Below are positions 59,663 through 64,000 of a stretch of 64,000 nucleotides of DNA, one piece after another (position 1 is the first letter of the stretch; each line of letters opens with the position of its first letter). The stretch spans positions 122,015 to 186,014 of the forward strand of contig JAUCBJ010008976.1 of assembly GCA_032718475.1 (NCBI GenBank). Direction: 5' to 3'. Under the pieces are notes generated by a model, which saw only the letters and a list, made by a program, of their open reading frames with translations, was not told where the DNA came from and ran no database searches. The DNA is from Nemertoderma westbladi. Taxonomy: Eukaryota > Xenacoelomorpha > Nemertodermatida > Nemertodermatidae. The position numbers were made by a program, and so were the translations under genes.

Positions 59663-60790
59663 GGGGGGGGGAAGGCATTTTCTGACCAAAAAGTCGAATT
59701 TTTGAAACATATCCTATCTGATGCAGAATTTCATGCTGAATCCAAATATGGAAACCGTTTTCCCATATCTAGCTTAGTTTTCGAGATATCTGGGATAGAA
59801 GATACTGGCTTCGATATATCGTGATATCGGTAAGGCGATGAAGTTTGGGGTTTGCATTCAATTTCAGCAAATTTCTGTGCTCAGTGGTGCTAATTGGATG
59901 TCTTCACGGAAAAGAGCACAAAATTTTAATTGAGAAAGTATTTTTTTTATGATTATTGGACCTACTGAACAGTTTATAAGACAACTTCAAGTCTAAGGAA
60001 TGAAGACGGGACTCGAATAAGCGACTCTGCGGTCTTTGCGGGATTACACGGAATAGACTTATCGGTCATCGGAGATCTTCAAAATGTATAATCTCCAGTT
60101 CTAGTGGTCGTACGGAGTTCGTTCAGGGCTCATTCGAAAGCTCTTTTCTCAGAGACCAAAGTTACCATTTGGTTTGGCAAACTCTTGAAAGCTGCCTGAG
60201 CAATCATAACTTGAACAAAATTTGCAAGGCATATTTTACCCAAATTCATGTTATGTTGCTTTACAACCATTTTGTCTTAAATCAAATGGTAACTTTGTTC
60301 TCTAAGAAAAGAGCTTTCGAATGAGCCTAAAACGAACTTCGTACGACCACTAGAACTGGAGATTATACATTTTGAAGATCTCCGATGACCGATAAGTCTA
60401 TTCCGTGTAATCACGCAAAGACCGCAGAGTCGCTTATTCGAGTCCTGACTTCATTCCGGAGACTTGAAGTTGTCTTATAAACTGATCAGTAGGTCCAATA
60501 ATCATAAAAAAATACTTTCTCAATTAAAATTTTGTGCTCTTTCTCGTGGAGACATCCAATTGGCATCACCGGGCACAGAAATTTGCAGAAATTGAATGCA
60601 AACCCCAAACTTCATCGCCTTACCGATATTGCGATATATTGGAGCCAGTATCTTCTATCCCAGATATCTCGAAAACTAAGCGAGATATGGGAAAACGGTT
60701 TCCATATTTGGATTCAGCATGAAATTCTGCATCAGATAGGATATGTTTCAAAAATTCGTCTTTTTGGTCAGAAAATGCGCTACCCCCCCC
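59663..60790. mobile_element. Foldback element (1.13 kb) flanked by TTAA
   Basis: Two arms of about 512 bp (59663-60175 and 60279-60790) are inverted copies with few mismatches, separated by about 100 bp. Ends are runs of eight or nine G (or C) next to TTAA (59659-59662 and 60791-60794). There is no coding capacity, since the frames at 60532-60816 are arm sequence. TTAA targeting suggests mobilisation by a piggyBac or Kolobok-type transposase. The RNA would fold into a very long hairpin. Confidence 0.85.
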
Positions 60791-60794
60791 TTAA

Positions 60795-62347
60795 CCCTAT
60801 TAGTACCGGGCTATAAAATGCTGTACAAATACCGGGAGGGGGTCATATTGACCCCCCCCTCTAAAATCTACAAATATTTACGAAAACGTCTGATTTTTTG
60901 TTTGTACGTAGGTATCACTTGTCTGGATCCGACCGAAAAAAAAATTTTTCGAAAAAATGTACTGGGGTGGTTATATTGCAGCACCAAAATTACAAGTAGT
61001 GCACAATTTTCACAAAATTTGAAAGTTACATTTTCGGCTAATTATTTTTCAATACAGGTTTTCTGGGGTGCAAAAAACATTGGAAAATATTTAAAAATGA
61101 TATGATTACTATAAATGGCTGTTTAGTCCTCTCTGCGTAGGAAAAAAATGAAAAAAACAAGTAACCAGCACTTTTCAGGTAGAACACAAAATTTTTAATT
61201 CACTTATACGATGCTATAAATTCACATTTTCAGGTTTTCGATTGCGCTGATTCTAATGGAATACATTTCTAATATGCCAGATCATTGATACTTGTATTTT
61301 TCGGCGTAATTTGGCAAATTTTGGTGCTAGCACCAAATTTCGTACCCATCACCAAAAAGTACAAGTTTGCGATGTCCAGTGCTGTTTTTATGGATTCCAT
61401 CGGATTCAGGACCCTCATAAACCCGTATAACGCAAGAAACAAGGTGATACTATCTACTGATAAATTTGCATATTTTCCAAAATTTGGTGCTGGCACAACA
61501 ATTTTCACCCACTGGCGAAAAATACCAGTTTGAGAACTCTTATGAAATTTTTACTGATTCCATTGAATTCAGAACCATCACAAACCCGTATAACGCAAGA
61601 AACAAGGTGACACAATCAATTGATATATTTGATGGTTTTCAAAATTTGGTGCTAGCACCACATTTTGCACCCACATCCGAAAAATACAAGTTTGAGATGT
61701 CTAGTTCGATAATTATTTATTCCATTGAATTCAGAACAGCCATAAACCTCTAAAACGCAAGAAATAAATTGTCACAAGCAATTTTATCTATCGAATGAAT
61801 TTTCAAAATTTCGTGCTAGCACCAAAATTTGCACACAGCACCGAAAAATACAAGTTTGAAACGCTTGGTGAAACTCGTATATATTTCATCGAATCCAGAA
61901 CCCCAAAAAACCCCAATTGCGTAAAAAACAAGTTTCAAACAAACAATTTACAAAATTGACATAATTCAAAATTTGGTGCTGGCACCAAAATTTGGCACCC
62001 ACCGAAAAAAACAAGTTTGAAATTTCTAAATCAATTTATATGAATTCCATCAAATTTCTAACACCAAAAAACCGGTGTAAATCAAAAATAGAGATGTTAC
62101 AATTCATATTTAATGAAATGTAATTTTCAAAAAACGTCTCAAAAAAAGTGCCAAAAGTAGGGTTAAAAAATGGTGCTATAACTCGAAAAGTACCCAATAT
62201 TTTTGAAAACAGTTTTCACTACTAGGAAGACAATAGATTTTTAGGAAAAGTCATAAAATTTCAGATTCCCAACTGCGTTTGTTTCAGAATTATAATAAAA
62301 AAACCACGGGGGGGGTCATATTGACCCCCCCCCCGGGTTTAATAGGG
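60795..62347. mobile_element. PiggyBac-like non-autonomous element (1.55 kb)
   Basis: Left end TTAACCCTATTAGTACCGGG; the right end in complement is TTAACCCTATTAAACCCGGG. Each end also has a palindrome GGGGTCATATTGACCCC (about 60840 and 62312). TTAA is at 60791-60794 and 62348-62351. CCCT next to TTAA is characteristic of the piggyBac superfamily. The interior (about 61270-62090) is five degenerate units of about 160 bp, each with AAATTTGGTGCTAGCACC or a variant. No transposase frame. Confidence 0.85.
61270..62090. repeat. 160-bp degenerate tandem repeat inside the piggyBac-like element
   Basis: The palindromic core TTTGGTGCTAGCACCAAA (or a variant) recurs near 61318, 61480, 61640, 61806 and 61968. 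Between the cores, CGAAAAATACAAGTTTGA and ATTCCATTGAATTCAGAAC are also conserved. The short ORFs here follow the repeat and are not genes. Confidence 0.8.
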
Positions 62348-63185
62348 TTAATATTAAAGCAGACACAATTTTATTCCAGAACATGTCTGGGGACATAGGA
62401 TCCTTAATTCTATGAATTTGTCTTTTTAAGAGTATCGGTAAGTGCTACGATATCTTAATCGACTAGAATTTTTAAAGGATCTGAATTTTACAGATTTTGA
62501 TTTATAGATTTGTAAATATTAAATAATTAATATTTGAGATGGGCACCGATTTATTCCAGAACTTGTCTGGGGACGTTAACCACTGATTCTAAAATTTTGT
62601 CTTTCAAGTATATCGGTGGGTGCCACGATATCTTAATCAACTAGAATTACAGATGGTCAAAAGGTTTAACAGATTTATTTGCTTATTATTATACTGTTAG
62701 AGGGAGATCACTCTACTATATGTATTATTATATACGGTATGAGAGCAATATCGCACGAAGCAATGTCAGTGTGAAGAGGCAAGTCGTTTCCAAGGTCTAC
62801 CCAGACCTACGAGGACACGAGGATCTGAACTTTGCATTCCTAATACTCTGCCTACCAATAATACTTAAATATAGTAGGAGCTTTATTGTACTTCAATAAG
62901 CACGGACATTTCATCTTACTGTAGTCACGTATTTATAATATGATACGGATAGTAAGGAAAGAGAAAAATAATTATTTCTCGCCGTCGCACTAAATATATA
63001 ATATATAAGTAATTAAGTAATAAACCTAATATATTGCACTAGTCTACTAAATAATCGCTAAAATAACATTCTACTAAATAAAATTAAAGAAAAACGATTA
63101 TAATAAAAGTACATGATAATACATACATAAATATAAAATAATAAAACTATGAAATAATATAGTCACACACCCACTCCTGACGATA

Positions 63186-63856
63186 TTACGTTGGGGAGTC
63201 CCTAGATGTTTGTTGAATTAGGGAGGTGGCCGTGGGAAGAGTGTCTTGCCTTCCGTAGTTTCCGGAGAGTTCTCTGTCTCTTTCCAGTAAACATAAACGA
63301 CCAACTGGGCGATTGAGCTGCTGTGTCTCAAAGAAAATTCCCGGTTTCTTAAAGTTACGCCGCATGATGACGAGTTCTACCGAGCGCACCAAACCATCAT
63401 CCGAGATATGAGTCTCGATGATACGACCTGTCTGCCACCGCTTACATGGAAGATCTGAATCCACAATAAGCACCATGTCTCCGGCGCTGACGTTTTCTTG
63501 CTGCGCAAACCACTTAGTTCGAAGTTGTAACGTGGGCAGATAATGTTTTTCGAAATGGTCAGCGAATCGACGGGATAACAACTGCATAAGTTGCCAAGTT
63601 TGTCGGCAGTATTTGTCTCCGTCTGTGATTTCCGATCGTGGGAGCATGGCTACAGGTTTCTTCAGTAGGAAGTGCGCAGGTGTTAGCGCTTCCAGGGAAT
63701 CGGGACTCAATGAGACTGGCATAAGCGGTCTCTCATTGAGATAGGCGGCGATTTCCTCCATTAACATCCGCAAAAGTTCGTTGGTGAGATACGCGCGGCA
63801 CCGCACTATAAAGAGAAATGCGGTCTTTACGCTCCTGATTAATCTCTCCCAACTTC
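63186..63856 (-). pseudogene. BEL integrase end and DUF5641 tail, inverted
   Basis: The minus-strand frame runs from the integrase SWERLI Glu region (about 63850) through AYLTNELLRMLMEEIAAYLN, TPAHFLLKKPVAML, WQLMQLLSRRFADHFEKHY and SAGDMVLIVDSDL to the normal pol stop at 63186. It is very close to E3 and has no stop after 63806, but is cut off from the rest of integrase by the inversion. It was part of the DNA-integration enzyme. Confidence 0.9.
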
Positions 63857-63877
63857 CTACTTCTTTCTCCCAACTTC

Positions 63878-64000
63878 TAAAGGAGAAGATCAGTTACCAG
63901 GAGCATGAAGAAACCAATAAGCAGATACTGAGACTCCTACAATGCTATGAGTATTCCGATAAGTATTTCCTGTTGTTGAGAAATCCACAGATGCGCTTAA
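63878..64000 (+). pseudogene. BEL pol fragment upstream of integrase, cut by window end
   Basis: Plus-strand match to E3 positions 45158-45280 (KISYQEHEETNKQ, LLQCYEYSDKYFLLLRNPQ). It abuts the inverted block and runs off the window, showing that E0 pol resumes in the original orientation. Confidence 0.85.

Larger units (their letters stand above)
59375..63856 (-). other. Inverted block of BEL 3' region and pol tail within E0
   Basis: From 59375 the sequence matches the 3' region and end of pol in reverse: it corresponds to about 45960-47755 of E3 read backwards, plus two TTAA elements. The left join links the protease sequence (AAGTTAAATTAGC) to the inverted 3' region; at the right end CTCTCCCAACTTC appears twice (about 63844 and 63866) before the plus-strand sequence resumes at about 63878. 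The parts 59375-59658 and 62352-63185 are noncoding. Confidence 0.8.
21311..64000 (+). mobile_element. E0: BEL/Pao element, host of the nested insertions, 3' end outside window
   Basis: E0 starts with an LTR at 21311 that is interrupted at 22177 by E2 and resumes at 53005, then runs through a leader, a gag ORF and a rearranged pol/3' region to the window edge. It lies inside the old minus-strand pol fragment. Its own target duplication cannot be tested because its right end is not in view. About 11.8 kb of E0 material is visible once E2 (with E3) and the TTAA elements are set aside. Confidence 0.85.

Noticed and set aside
60532-61105. ORFs across the foldback and piggyBac-like ends
   Set aside because: They cross element boundaries and arm sequence; not conserved units.

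Overview
The window is animal (metazoan) nuclear DNA, AT-rich and almost wholly built from transposable elements. I see no bacterial-type genes, no rRNA or tRNA, and no single-copy host gene I can name. The dominant family is BEL/Pao LTR retrotransposons, recognised by a DUF1759-type gag, a DSGST aspartic protease, a YMDD reverse transcriptase, an HHCC plus D,D(49)E integrase and a DUF5641 tail. The species cannot be fixed from the sequence; an invertebrate is my best guess, by inference only.

Left part (1-9.9 kb): the 3' end of an unrelated LTR element (tail ORF, minisatellite, purine tract, LTR 2074-2737); a nine-copy 38-bp minisatellite (3130-3471); a 937-bp inverted-repeat DNA element with a 6-bp target duplication (4435-5371); and a gene for a DUF6729-type putative DDE transposase (exon 6356-6556, then 7504-9889).

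That gene is cut in two by BEL element E1 (9890-17125, plus strand), and its reading frame resumes exactly at 17130-18566. E1 is a deleted, non-autonomous copy.

From 19.5 kb on, four BEL-type insertions are nested: an old minus-strand pol fragment (19549-21310) was hit by E0 (plus, from 21311 past the window end); E0's 5' LTR was hit by E2 (minus, 22178-52999, 5-bp duplication gtgtc); E2's leader was hit by E3 (plus, 35202-51056, 5-bp duplication gtatc). E3 is the most complete copy (15.9 kb), with gag, protease, RT, RNase H and integrase all present but carrying frameshifts and a stop. E1 and E2 share one internal deletion that removes RT, and both also lack integrase, so they would need proteins in trans. 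Past 59.4 kb E0 is rearranged: a block is inverted and carries two adjacent TTAA-flanked elements (a 1.1-kb foldback and a 1.55-kb piggyBac-like element).

The most novel content is an uncharacterised reading frame of about 500 codons (called ORF-X here), found between pol and the 3' LTR of E1, E2 and E3, where some retroelements carry env. I do not recognise its product. All three copies are broken, but comparison between them supports an ancestral coding frame with a Cys/His cluster and a basic C-terminus.
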